64,000 bases of DNA from Panax quinquefolius. Lineage: Eukaryota > Streptophyta > Magnoliopsida > Apiales > Araliaceae. The notes beneath the pieces are model-generated. The model was not told the DNA's origin and did no database searches. It was given only the letters and a program-made list of their open reading frames with translations. Where the stretch lies: positions 6,018,237 through 6,082,236 of the forward strand of contig CM035168.1 in assembly GCA_020205615.1 (NCBI GenBank), read 5' to 3'. A program made the translations under genes and the position numbers. The stretch's first letter is position 1. The number at the start of each line of letters is the position of its first letter. This document shows, one piece after another, positions 46,151-57,389 of this stretch.

Positions 46151-47820
46151 ACTTGTATTTAAACTGTTTCACAATGAATAATACTCAGTTACCCCGTCAG
46201 AGATGTCACTTTAATGTCTTGGGCAGGTCAAAGACTTTATTTCCTCCTTCTGAATTCTCGATCAGAGGTTGTCCTTTTGCATCGATGCTCTCAATAATCT
46301 CTTGTCCGAATATTACCCTTCGAATTGAACCGTTGCCAATGCTTCAATCTTCAGCTATTCGAACACTACGATTCTGATGCATGTCTTCATGGACCTGATC
46401 GTAGTGTCTTGTTAACTGGTAGAGACAACACTACGATCTTGAAGAGTGTTGATTGGATCTTCAATGTAGAACACCTCTTCCTTCTCTTGTGCAGTGCTTC
46501 AACACTTCTGTTTGCCTCAATAACTCTTAGATACTAATGGCTTGACTTCTTTGTTCTGGCCCCTTCTGAATAGCAAGACACTTCAGATTTATGGCGTGTC
46601 CAGCTTGCTTTCTCCTTGTGATCTCCTATTCACTTATCATCAATGGACTGACCCAATGCTTAATCACTTTAGCCTTGTTCTTCGTGTCAGGCATCCAAAG
46701 ATCTCTCATATACACTCCATCAGTTCTTTCTTTGTTTGGCAAACACTACGATCCTGGTAACTTCCAAGATCGTTGTCTTCTGTCTGCTTGACAACTATTG
46801 CACTTGTTGACTTTCCTTAGTCAGTTACATAAGTCTTCTTCTGATCTCCTTGTGGAAGACTTCATCTCGAGTGGCTTCACAACTCAATCTTGATGCTGAT
46901 TGAGTTGGTGCTTAGATCTTCTGTTAGCTTGTATGTCATTCGTTGAGTGCTCTCTGGTTTCCTTGGTGTGGGGCGATATCTATGCAATTACCAACCCAGA
47001 GGCTTCATTCCTTTGGATATTCTGGGAGTGCTCATTCGTTGAGAATCGTATTTGCTCTACGATTCTACCTTGGCATTATGAGCACATCTGTTTAGGTCTT
47101 AGTTCTGCACTCTACGATTCAGCTTTGGCTGTGCAAACACTACGACTCCGAGATCAGATCTTGACACTCTACGATTTTTATCTTTGTGCTTGTTGTCTTC
47201 ATCTGATCTTGCTCGACTACGATCTCTGCCTCTAGTATGATTAGTAGACTCTATGACTCTGAGTGTAGTCTACGATTCTTGACTTGGCTTTGGCAGATAC
47301 TTGGTGGCTTTCAGAGCGGTATCTCTACGATTCTGAACATGACTTCCTCAGCAGACTACGGCCCTGAGGAATTTCTCCTCGACACACTACGATCCTTCCC
47401 CATCTCTCCTGGAAGTCTACGAACTCCGAGATCTACTATCTTGCAGACTACGATTCTGCCTCGATAGCTCTCGAATTTTTCTTACTCTCCTGGCGCATCA
47501 CGATTTACAGTGCGGTGTTCACGATCGAATGAAACTTATCTATTACATCATAAGATCAACCTAACATGCTTGATCTTTCTATATTTATAGTCCTTGTACA
47601 TCATTTCTTTTTAAAGACTTTACAAAGCTGTTTTGCTTATGTAGGATCAATCTAACACATTTGATCAATTCATTCTAAGTCCTTGTACATATGTTTCTAT
47701 TATCTATCAAAGGACTTTACAGCTTTTCTTAATTCAAGCATACTTGCATATTCATTCATATATATATCATAATCAAATCATATATAAATAGGAGTATCAT
47801 TCACATGTTTATTACTGATA
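46151..47820 (-). repeat. Presumed 3' LTR of the large single-ORF element, truncated
   Basis: It ends at a polypurine tract (47822). A minus-strand TATA (CTATAAATATAG) lies at 47576-47587. Between about 46360 and 47460 the phrase CTACGATTC or a near copy (CTACGATCC, CTACGACTC) recurs more than ten times at irregular spacing. The left part of the LTR was lost, where the fragment at 45715 begins. The second LTR, at 63252, is cut by the window edge, so the two copies cannot be compared here. Confidence 0.55.
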
Positions 47821-47821
47821 A

Positions 47822-47834
47822 TCTCCCCCTATTT
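47822..47834 (-). other. Polypurine tract of the large element
   Basis: On the minus strand TTTTTGTCATAATCAAATAG leads into GGGGGAGA, then the presumed LTR start TTATCAG. This wording (TTTGTCAT...AATAGGGGGAGA) is typical of the 3' end of large plant copia elements of the SIRE/Maximus type; the family link is from memory, not alignment. Confidence 0.65.
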
Positions 47835-48117
47835 GATTATGACAAAAATAATAAGTGCATATGCATGTTATGAATGAATATTATATACAGTGAGCAGCTG
47901 TATTTCTAAAACAGATAATCATGAATGTCATTTATAATGATGTGGAATTTAATACACTGACATTTTACATCCTGGATCCAGAACATACCTAACTAGTTAG
48001 AGATGTACCTCTTTGGTTCCATGTATGCTTCCAGGATGTCTTTTGATCAGCTATTCATTTATTTGATTCCTTTGCTCCTCCTGGGATGTGGAGCTATTCC
48101 TTTCTTCTTTTCCTGGT

Positions 48118-50768
48118 TCAGGCTCCTTGCTCCCCCTCAGCCTTAGGCTCCCCCTCGCCTGATGAACCATCTCTTTCTTCTGCTTTCTCCTTCTTTATCT
48201 TCTTGACTTGTTTGCTCCTGCTCTCCTCGTTCTTTCTAGAGTGCCTCTTTTTCTTCCCATTTCTATGCCTCTTTTTCTTTCCCATTTTGTCATTAATCAT
48301 TTGAGAGAGCTGCTCCATGTTGGACATAAGTTGTTCCATCATGTAGGAGGAGTTACCAACTTCATTCTTGATTTCTTGTTGACTTAGCTCAAGTTGCATA
48401 GAAAAAGATTGATTCATGTTGTCAATCTTGTCAGAGAGGATTTTGAGTTTCTCTTCATTTGCCTCCTGTGCTCGTAGAGCTGTAGTTTTCTGATCATGTA
48501 TGGCTTTTAGATAGATGTGATCTCTCTCATTGATTTTGAGAGATATATCAGCCATAGTTTCTTGGAGTCTATCTTCTGTTGTTATTAACTGCTTTGACTC
48601 TTCATTCATTAGAAATATCTTCTCACCAAATTCAATGAGAATTCTCGCAGCCTCCTGCTCCACAGGATTTTGGTCATCTGATCTGGCAGCTTCTTGTTGA
48701 ACACTAGCTTGGACTCTATGATTTTCATCCTTGGATAGATTGTGGAAAGTGTTGACAATCTGAGAAATCGTTGAGTACCAACAGATATTGGAAGATAAAG
48801 GGATGTTAGATATCTGAGCTTGGGCAGATGGAGGCTTCTCAATTTGGATTTGAACATCATCAATGGTAGAGTAAACAGACTCTACGATTATTCCTTTGGC
48901 CATAGTCATTCTGCCTTCAGTGTCAACTCTATGATCATAGGGAATATAGTGATTTCCAGCTTGTCTGTAGATCTTGTAGTGAGGCTTGTCATTGATCATC
49001 ATGGTTGCAAACTTCTTTACCCTTGGGAAGTTTTGTGACACCAGCTCTAGATTTGAAAATTGAGAGTAAAACCAGCTGAAGTAGCTCTCATCCTTATCAG
49101 TATGAGCCTTTAATCACGACATCCATGGGAAGAACCATCTCATCAGAGGATCTTCAGAATTGTACAATATTGTTGTGCAATCTAACTCCATATTTTTCTA
49201 ATTATGAAGTTCTTCATCTGTAGTCATCCTTACAACTCGAAGTTGTTCATTTCCATGACTTATCCATCTTGCTTCTGGTTTAGCTGGTGGTTCATCAAAA
49301 ACTTCCACCACTATTCTTCTGCTGATTCTAGCTGGAGAGAGAACAAGATAATATTCTGGTTCCTGAAGTTCAGAATCAGACTCTTTCCTTATTTCTTCCC
49401 TTTTTGATCCAGAATATCGCTGACTTCCTTCATCAGATTCTTCAGTGAAGTCTTGTTGTTGAATTTCATTTTCAGAACCTTCTTCAGCAGTATCTTCCTT
49501 GGATTCATCATTAATTCCATCTTCATCATTTTCTTCATCAGATTCATCATCACTTACTTCAATGACTGCAGTAGAGTGATCATTTTTCTTGTTAGAGGCA
49601 AATTTAGCCAGTAGTATGTGGCTCTTCCTTCTCCTTGGTGGTTCAGCACTTTGAGAGTCAGAATCTTCTTCCTCTTCAGACTCTGAGGCATTTTTTGGAT
49701 TTGTTAGAGTGATTGCTATAGAGGATATTATTGTGTTAGCCTGCAGCCTTTCTTTATCATCAGAGTGAATGCTCTGAGAGTTAACCGTAGAGCTTGCACA
49801 TCCTTTTTCTTCACCATCAGACTTGGCTTTTTCTTTCACAGATTCAACTCCTTTCTTATTTCTGGACTTGCTCTTTAAGGATTCAATCTTTGAACTTTTA
49901 GTTCATTTCTCATCTTCAGACTATTCATGTTCTTCTTGGTTGGATGGACTTCCCTGGGGAACTGGGGCTGGTTTGTTTACCACCTTAGCTTTCTTTCTTG
50001 AGGGTTCCTGAAGTAATCTGTTACTTCTTCTCCTTTTTGGGTTTACAGTAGCTGAAGCTAGTTCTTCTTTTGTTCCTTGTTTCTTCTTAACAGTGGAGAC
50101 ATGGCTTGATGAAGCCTTAGCATTCTTCATATTCTTAGGCTTCTTGCTTGCTGGTGTGGCAGCAACTAGTGTGGAGTCACCAGACTTAGAGCTTTCTTCC
50201 TCCTTTGCCTTTCTATTCTTTTCAGAGATCTTTCTGCTGCTTTTTGCTGTAGTTAACCTGCTGTTTTCCTTTGGGTTTTTCTTCCAGTTTACGAACAGCT
50301 GAGGAGACATAATTTTGTGAACATTAAGAATCTCGCCCTCATCATCCTTGATTTTATTCTTCAACTTTTTCTTCAGGATGATACTTAAGAATCTCCCATA
50401 AAAAACCTTTGTGAGTGGTTTTTCAGTTGACCTTTTCTTTTCTTCCTTATCCAGCCACTTAGACACTTGGTCAAGTAGGTTAACTCCATAGTTGATATGT
50501 TCCTTTAGGACTATAGCAGACATGATCTTCAGCTATTCATCAATCAAAGTATCATGAGAAGTGTCTTTGCATAAGATACATTTACCCATTATTTTAGCAA
50601 GGAACTCATATTCTTCAGGAAACTCCTTTTTTCTTCATGTCCTTTAGACTAGGGTTTCTTTTGTACTGCATAATCGTCTTAGCTTTTTTAGTGTCGATCT
50701 CTTCCAGGCTTTTCAAATCTTGGTCAGGAAGGTCTAAGCATTGATTGATGTCAGAAGAACTTAGTTTC
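48118..50768 (-). pseudogene. Large retroelement ORF, C-terminal 880 codons (decayed)
   Basis: From 50523 to 48118 one minus-strand frame is kept, broken by TAG/TGA stops near 49921, 49897, 49199 and 49127; a homopolymer frameshift near 50632 precedes it. In order: a globular part (SSSDINQCLDLPDQDLKSL; EHINYGVNLLDQVSKWL; KVFYGRFLSIILKKKLKNK) resembling the so-called putative plant transposon protein family found in plant retroelement ORFs; Ser/Lys-rich linkers with nuclear-localisation-like KRRRSNRLLQEPSRKKAK; an acidic tract (SDDESDEENDEDG); a helical, probably coiled-coil part at 48300-48640; and a lysine-rich tail (KMGKKKRHRNGKKKRHSRK). No RT, integrase or protease motif is present. The frame's N-terminus is at 60039-60262, beyond a nested Tekay element. 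Function unknown; env-like third ORF or gag-like protein are both possible. Confidence 0.7.
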
Positions 50769-53374
50769 TGTGACGCCCCCAAAATAGGTCCATTCCATCC
50801 AACCCATTCTGAGTCGCCAAATTCATGGTACAGAAACAACTACAACTTTATTATCACAACAATAAAATCAGAGTTTAAATACAAATATTATCTTCTGACA
50901 ATATTTATACTCAAATAAATCCTCATCACATTTATTGATACATTATTTTACAATAATGGTGAGGACTACTAAACAACTCTCTCTAGAACCTTCATTCCAT
51001 ACCCGACTAGTACTCGCTACATTCTCGCCTCCCCGAGAAGAAAAATGGAACAACAAGGAAAAGGGTGAGCTCAACTAGCCCAAGAAAGAATGTTATGACT
51101 AAGATAATATACAACAAATTATCGTTAGTCTCCAACAGGAAAAAAATCGATAGAATACATATAGACAACAAGTTTCAGATCAATATTCGCAATGAAATAA
51201 TAATTCATGTAAGAGTTACGTAGAGAATGAAATCTACTATAATCTATGAATTTAACGGTTAATCATCAATATTTTATCCCAGAACATCAATCAATATTCA
51301 TCTCAAATCAAATATTCATCTTTGCACTACTGTGCCAAAGATATTCATCAATCGGTCATGTTCATCTCAACACTGCTCATCTTTGCACTACAGCCAAAGA
51401 TATTCATCGATCGGTCGTTCATTTAAACACCGCTCATCTTTGCACTACAGCCAAAGATATTCAATAATATCATCATTTAAGACCGAGGATGATGAAAATA
51501 TTTTTAAAGAACGAATCCAAAGGAAACAAAATGACAAGGATTAAGGATTAAGGATTCGTACTTTGTTTTATCCATGTCCAACAATACCTCAAAAATAATC
51601 ATAGTGGTGTAAAATTCAAGAATGATCAAAACATGGATACAATCAAAGCTAGTATCCGTATAGATATTTTAGACGAAAAGAAGAAATTTTATTTTTCTAT
51701 GAATAGTGTCAGATATCGTGAATAGTCCGTATACGTGAATAAGAACTCAAACACCAAAAGATAGAAATTCCACAAAAACATCTTCACGCTTCATGAATAG
51801 TACTCGTGAATAAGAACTCGTGAATAGTAACTCATGAATAGTAACTCGTGAATAGTAACTCATGAATAAGTAACCCCGATACATGAAAAAGTTCCAAATT
51901 TGATAAAAAGTACCAACCAATATTTCAAAGATAATGATATTGAAGAAATAATATCATTTGAGAAGAAAATAACATCCCTTACCTCAAAAGAATCAAGATT
52001 TCTTGGAAGGAAAGGCTCAAGTGATCTTTGAATGAAACTTGTCTTGAATAAAGAACTCTCAAAGTATCTAAATACTCACAAAATACGCTCAATAATATAG
52101 AGAGAAGAGAGAAAACTTGTTTCGGTGTGATTTTCAATTCTAACTTAGCCCTCTATTTATAGGAAAATGTTAGCCACCAAGGCAGACTTGACTGCTACAC
52201 TGATGGCTTTTACCGCTACTATTGCCACCCACCACATTTGAAATAAAATTCAGCACATTTTTTTCACCAACCACAAGTGGGGCCCACTCAATTCTAGAAT
52301 TTTCCACCAAAATCAATTATAAACCTAATTTAGAATCGACACCTCTTAAAATTCACAACAAATCATTCGTGCATTTTAACGGTTCAAAATTTGTGGACAT
52401 ATACTCAACTTATGTATGTATAACATATACCCAAAATTACCACAATCCAACGGTCGGATTAAAAATTATAACCCCCGCAATATATCTCAAAACCCCTGAT
52501 TTGATTTTTAATACCTCCAATCCGATAAAATACTGATAAAACACCTCAACATTAATTCCTTCATTAATAACCACATAAATAAATCCATCATTTATATTCA
52601 TATAAAATAAATATTTCCTTATCATATGAATCAATAATTAATTATTCACAAATAATATTACAGAATCACATTTATGACAACCAGTCGCTCCTCGTGAAAG
52701 AGGGGCTTTCCAATAAGGATCTCTCCTTCTTGCGCCAATTAAGTGACCAAACCTCTCCTTATGTGTAACTTTCTAGACATTGCCAATAATGTTATCTAAT
52801 AATATTATTCAAATAATATGAATTATTGATCCGATAATGGGAAATATCATGCGAAGGACAATTATTGAAACAAAGATAAATATAAAATACCAACGCAGCA
52901 ATTATTGAATCAATAAAATAAACTATTGAATAAGAATTCACCGTGAAAATTATTGAGTAGTGCCATCTTACGTGCATTTAATCAATAATTCAACAATCTT
53001 GTGTAATACTGCAGCATCTTGTAAACCACGCCAGACATCTTGTATTTTAACCACCGGTATTCCAACAGTCTTAACTGCAATAACTACTACGCCAAGTTAT
53101 TTATAACCACCCAAACTTTGTCGTTTTCTCATCCAATCGCTTTCAGTTATGGGGCCCACATACATTTGCTATGTCGCATTTAATATTCCCAAACTGATGC
53201 ATTTAATATTCCACGACCAAACGAATATTCCCGACAACAATGAATATTTTATAACCACTTGCTTATTTTATGTATTTAACCCTTAACTATCCACATTAAT
53301 CAAATCAACCCTTACTATTTCAAAATAATAAATAAAGGAAATTCCTTTTATTTAAAAATTTTTGAGGTCTTACA
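50769..53374 (-). repeat. 3' LTR of Tekay-2
   Basis: Starts TGTGACGCCCCC, ends GAGGTCTTACA, 2606 bases. It contains the stem-loop motif array at 51320-51465 and short tandem units on CTCGTGAATAGTAA at about 51790-51870. A minus-strand TATA is at about 52155-52163 (CTATTTATAGG on the + strand). It is nearly identical to the LTR at 57390 apart from many 1-4 base differences. Confidence 0.93.
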
Positions 53375-53399
53375 ACCTCCCTCCTTATGAAATTTCGTC

Positions 53400-54640
53400 C
53401 TCGAAATTGGCGTGACGTACTGTGTGTTTCAAAAGGTGAGGATACCTCGCTTTCATTTCCGCTTTCCAACTCCTGTGTCATTTCCTCTATAGCATGATTC
53501 CTCCACAAAACTTTAACTTGTGGTATAACCTTTACACGTAGGACATGCTCCTTCCTATCCAAAATCTTGACAATACCTCCTCATACGTTAAGTCTTCTGC
53601 TATCTCGTCCTGGTTCTAACTCTATAACGTGGTTCGGGTCTTTCACATATTTACGAAGTGCAGATATGTGAAACACATTATGAACACGAGACATACTCGA
53701 GGTAACGCAAGTCTATATAGGCTACATTCCTACTACTCGGTCAAGAATATGAAATGGACCGATAAATCGTGGATTGAGCTTTCCTCTCTTCCCAAATCTT
53801 GTAACTCCCTTCCATGGAGCAACTTCGCAACAATACATGATCCCCACATTAAATTCCACGTCCTTTCGATGAAGATCCGCATAACTCTTTTGTCGATCTT
53901 GTGCCGCTTTGTATCGTTGTGGAATCATTTGGATCTTTTTGGTAGTCATACGTATTAACTTTCGGGTCCCAACAATGTTGCTTCACCCACCTCATCCCAA
54001 CATATTGAGAACGACATTTTCGTCCATATAATGCTTCAATGGAACCATGCCTATATTTGTTTAATAACTATTGTTGTATGAGAATTCCACCAATGGCAAG
54101 TACTTATCCCAACTTCCTTTGAAATCTAGGACACGTAGTTTTAATATATCTTCAAGAGTTTGAGTAGTCCTTTCGATTGCCCATCCGCTTTGAGGATGGT
54201 ATGCCAAACCGAATCAGAAATTCGTGCCCATAGCTTTCTACAAACTAACCCAAAATCATGAAGTGAATCTTGGGTCACGATCTAAAACTATGGATACCGG
54301 CATGCCATGCAATCTCACAATCTCATTCACGTATATATGAGAAAAGACGTTCAAGGAATAAGTCTCTCGATTTGGTAAGAAATGAGCGAGCTTGGTTAAT
54401 CTATCAACAATAACCCAAATCGCATCTATGCCTTGAGAAACCTTGGGAAGATTAGTAATGAAATTTAGGGTAATGTGTTCCCACTTCCATTCCTAATCTC
54501 AAGTGGTTGCAACGGACCCTTAGGTACTAGATGCTCCGCTTTTACACGCCGACAAGTTAAACACGTTGAGATAAACTTTGCAATCTCTCTCTTCATATTA
54601 TTCCACCAAAATGTATGTCAAGATCACGATACATTTTAGT
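53400..54640 (-). pseudogene. Tekay-2 integrase and chromodomain remnants
   Basis: At 53320-53562 a frame reads DRKEHVLRVKVIPQVKVLWRNH, quoted in part here, the chromodomain region of Tekay/Del integrases, followed by a Ser/Arg-rich tail. At 53722-53949 is the integrase C-terminal text (AAQDRQKSYADLHRKDVEF, APWKGVTRFGKRGKLNPRF). Scattered frames up to 54640 match the core and HHCC region of the Tekay-1 integrase, with at least ten indels. Confidence 0.85.
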
Positions 54641-55500
54641 ACTTCCGAGATGGATTGCAAATGGTGTATTGTGTGCCTCCATCATAATCTTGTACTTCAA
54701 ATCGAGTCGTTAGAACACAAAGTCTCAGAGTGGACTCAAGTATTCCTTCTTCATCAATTCTCGCTCCTAATAGCTCCTTCTTGTACTTTCTTCTTCATAC
54801 GCATCATCCGATTCATGGCTTGAAAGCGACTTTAACTTTATCGATTAAAGTCGATTATACTCAGTATATCATCGCGTGGGTACCTAGAGTTTTCATCTCC
54901 ATCTCTATTATTTGTAAATTATATGAAATTAGTCTTTGACAATATCGTACTCAGTGCTTGTATACGATCTTCTACTCAACACGCCGCCTACCACGTTCGC
55001 TTTTCCAGGATGGCATGGTCGAACATGTCTTTGAAATGAGTCTCCTCTTGAGTTCTTCAAGCTCTTTCCACATTCCTTGCTCCATTCAATTTTGTATCTC
55101 TACGAGTCACCGCGATAATGGAATAGCGATTCGAGAATATCCTCCGATAATAACCAACTAAGCCTGTAAAGCTACGTATTTCGATTCTTCGACTTAGGTT
55201 GCTTCTCAATCGTGACTCATATCCCAACCTTGGATAAGACGTCACAATGACACCTATCGCTTTACTATCGCATCGAATATGACGTCCCTTACAGAGAGTC
55301 TCGCTTAGTGAATTCCACAAAGGAAGTCACAAGATAAAGGCTCGGTACCAAATTCTATAGTTGAATTTTAACTCCACGAAGTTCAATAGAGCCATTCGAT
55401 ATGAGATTTTAGAAATGAGTTTTGTACCGGGTTCAAAGTCGATACAAAATTTAATATCGATCTTTGGGAGTAAACCAAGAAATTCTTCAGAAATACGTCG
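54641..55500 (-). pseudogene. Tekay-2 RNase H/RT scraps with the RT core deleted
   Basis: Short matches to Tekay-1 remain: the RNase H linker near 55010-55160 (TGLVGYYRRIFSNRYS in a shifted frame) and the pre-RT segment near 55380-55500. The RT palm with its IDD active site, about 600 bases in Tekay-1, is missing between them. Confidence 0.65.
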
Positions 55501-55527
55501 GAAAAATCAATAACAACAGAATATTAT

Positions 55528-56100
55528 TCAAATCGACGTGTCTTTATTCAAATCCATAACATGGACTAAGAAAACTTGACATCCGTAATAAACGAATGAC
55601 TTCATGGCTTGATATGAAAATGTTTGACTACAATGGTTTGATTGCTTGAATTCGAATAACAGGTTGCTTAGGAATATGAAAACTAACAACCTTACAAAAG
55701 CAATTAATTTGGCATGATGAGTAGTTAACCTTAAAATCACATCAAAAGCAAATATCTCTATAGAAATAAGGTTAACAGGTAATGTGATAGTGCCAACCTG
55801 AATCAAGCAAGATTTTTAAACAACGGATGTAATGAAAGTTTCTCCTAATGGAGTCTCCACAGATAGGTCAAAGTTTAATTTCTCCGTAGTCAAGTTCAAA
55901 CGTTGAGCGTAAGTAAGAGAGATAAAAGAATGGGTAGAACCAATATCTAGTAAGGTATATACTTCGCAAGAATTTATAATTAACTAACCTGCTAACTTCG
56001 TTCGGGTTCCTCGCATTTGACCATCCACAACAAACGCTTCTTCCGGAATCGTTGACTTTGACTTTTCTCGGGACGATCTTTTGAGTCACCGTCCCCCATT
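55528..56100 (-). pseudogene. Tekay-2 aspartic protease remnant
   Basis: On the minus strand near 55950 the text YTLLDIGSTHSFISLTYAQR matches the retropepsin active-site region (D-S/T-G-A-T-H-S-F in the family), here with DIGS, so a catalytic position is altered. A second open stretch (GTITLPVNLISIEIFAFDVI) at 55528-55806 continues the domain. Confidence 0.75.
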
Positions 56101-57215
56101 GAACTAGGTTTCGCCATCGTATAATCTCGGCGATATGTCCTTCCTTTCCACAATTATAGCATACCTTGAATCAGTAGTGGGCGGTTTGATCGATATGTCC
56201 CTCTTTTCGCATTTGTAGCATATAACCGGTGGTCGTTCTCCTCCCTTAAAACTAGTTGCTTTCTGTACCGACGCCTTCACATGGTCGTTGTTGAATCTCC
56301 TCTTTTAAAATCTCCTCCCAGACTCGCTTTTCTATTTTCATGGCCACGATTACCACGGAGTGGTTACCGCTTTGTCTCAGATTCTTCTTTCTCCGCCGGT
56401 TATCGTTATTCGATGATCGCTATCTTCTAGATGATCCTCGGTTATGGTCCCTCGGTTGAACGTATTTCGTTATCTCGCTTCTAACAATGAGCCTGTTGAC
56501 AACATCTGAATAGAGAGAAAATTTATGAGAAATGAGATAATCGACGTATGTGGTTTCAAACCTCTCGAAACATCCGCGTCATACGCCTCATTCTCCACCA
56601 AATGAGGTGTAAACTCGGATAACTCCGCTGAACTTCGCCTCGTCTTTGGGACACCGCCATGTTATTCTTTCTAGTCTAATAAACTCCACTTCCTTCATAC
56701 GACGAATACTTTCGTGGAAGTACTTGTCATTGAACTGCTTCAAACGTCTCCCACGACATCTTCGAGTGCAAATTGGATGGGTACGCTTCACGATTCCCAC
56801 CAATGAATCAGCCTTCGCCACGGAACATAAAGGTGGCGAATGGAACCTTCGTTCTCTCCGTGCATCCCAAGACATCGAATATCTTGGTAATTTGCTTGAC
56901 CCATGTTTCCGCCATGATCGGATCTCGGCTTTCCCTTAAATTCGTGGTCCCAACTCTTTGAACTCGCTTGGTTGTGACCACCCGTGAATTGCTATCATTT
57001 CTCCTCAGATTTTGAACACGAGTCTCCTCGTGCGATTTTGCATGAATCGCAAAAACTTCTAAACATCCCCTCATTCATCATCGCTCGGTGGTGTTGTTCA
57101 CGGGAGGAACATTGCCACTTTGTTGCGCTCTCCTCGTTGGTAAAGTGCAGAGGCATCTCCACGGTCTCATTTACTCCATCATTAATATTCTCAATTCGAC
57201 ATTCTCAAATCTCGT
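56101..57215 (-). pseudogene. gag: Tekay-2 gag with two zinc-knuckle remnants
   Basis: Frames at 56588-57074 give the capsid region (SRDPIMAETWVKQITKIFDV, KVPFATFMFRGEG), and KQFNDKYFHESIRRMKEVEF near 56720 is the later gag helix region. At about 56125-56225 two knuckles persist, CYKCEKRD and CYNCGKEGHIAEI, each missing residues. Several frameshifts. Confidence 0.8.
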
Positions 57216-57374
57216 CATAAAATAAGTGTTAATTAAGGAAATCAATATATCACATAATATCCCTATATCTTGACCCACTAACAAATAAGCTTAGGTAGGA
57301 CACACTAGCAAAGGATTTACTCGCCTCCCTCCTAGTTTTATTCCCCGATCTCCGCCAGGAGATCATATCCCTAA

Positions 57375-57386
57375 GCTTTGATACCA
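57375..57386 (-). other. Primer-binding site of Tekay-2
   Basis: TGGTATCAAAGC on the minus strand, three or four bases inside the 5' LTR end; initiator tRNA-Met type. The LTR has lost its expected terminal base (CGTGACG where TGTGACG is expected). Confidence 0.85.
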
Positions 57387-57389
57387 ACC

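Noticed and set aside
46153..47467. Chain of five + strand open frames
   Set aside because: They lie in LTR sequence on the strand opposite to the element's PBS, PPT and TATA and have no domain or consistent frame.
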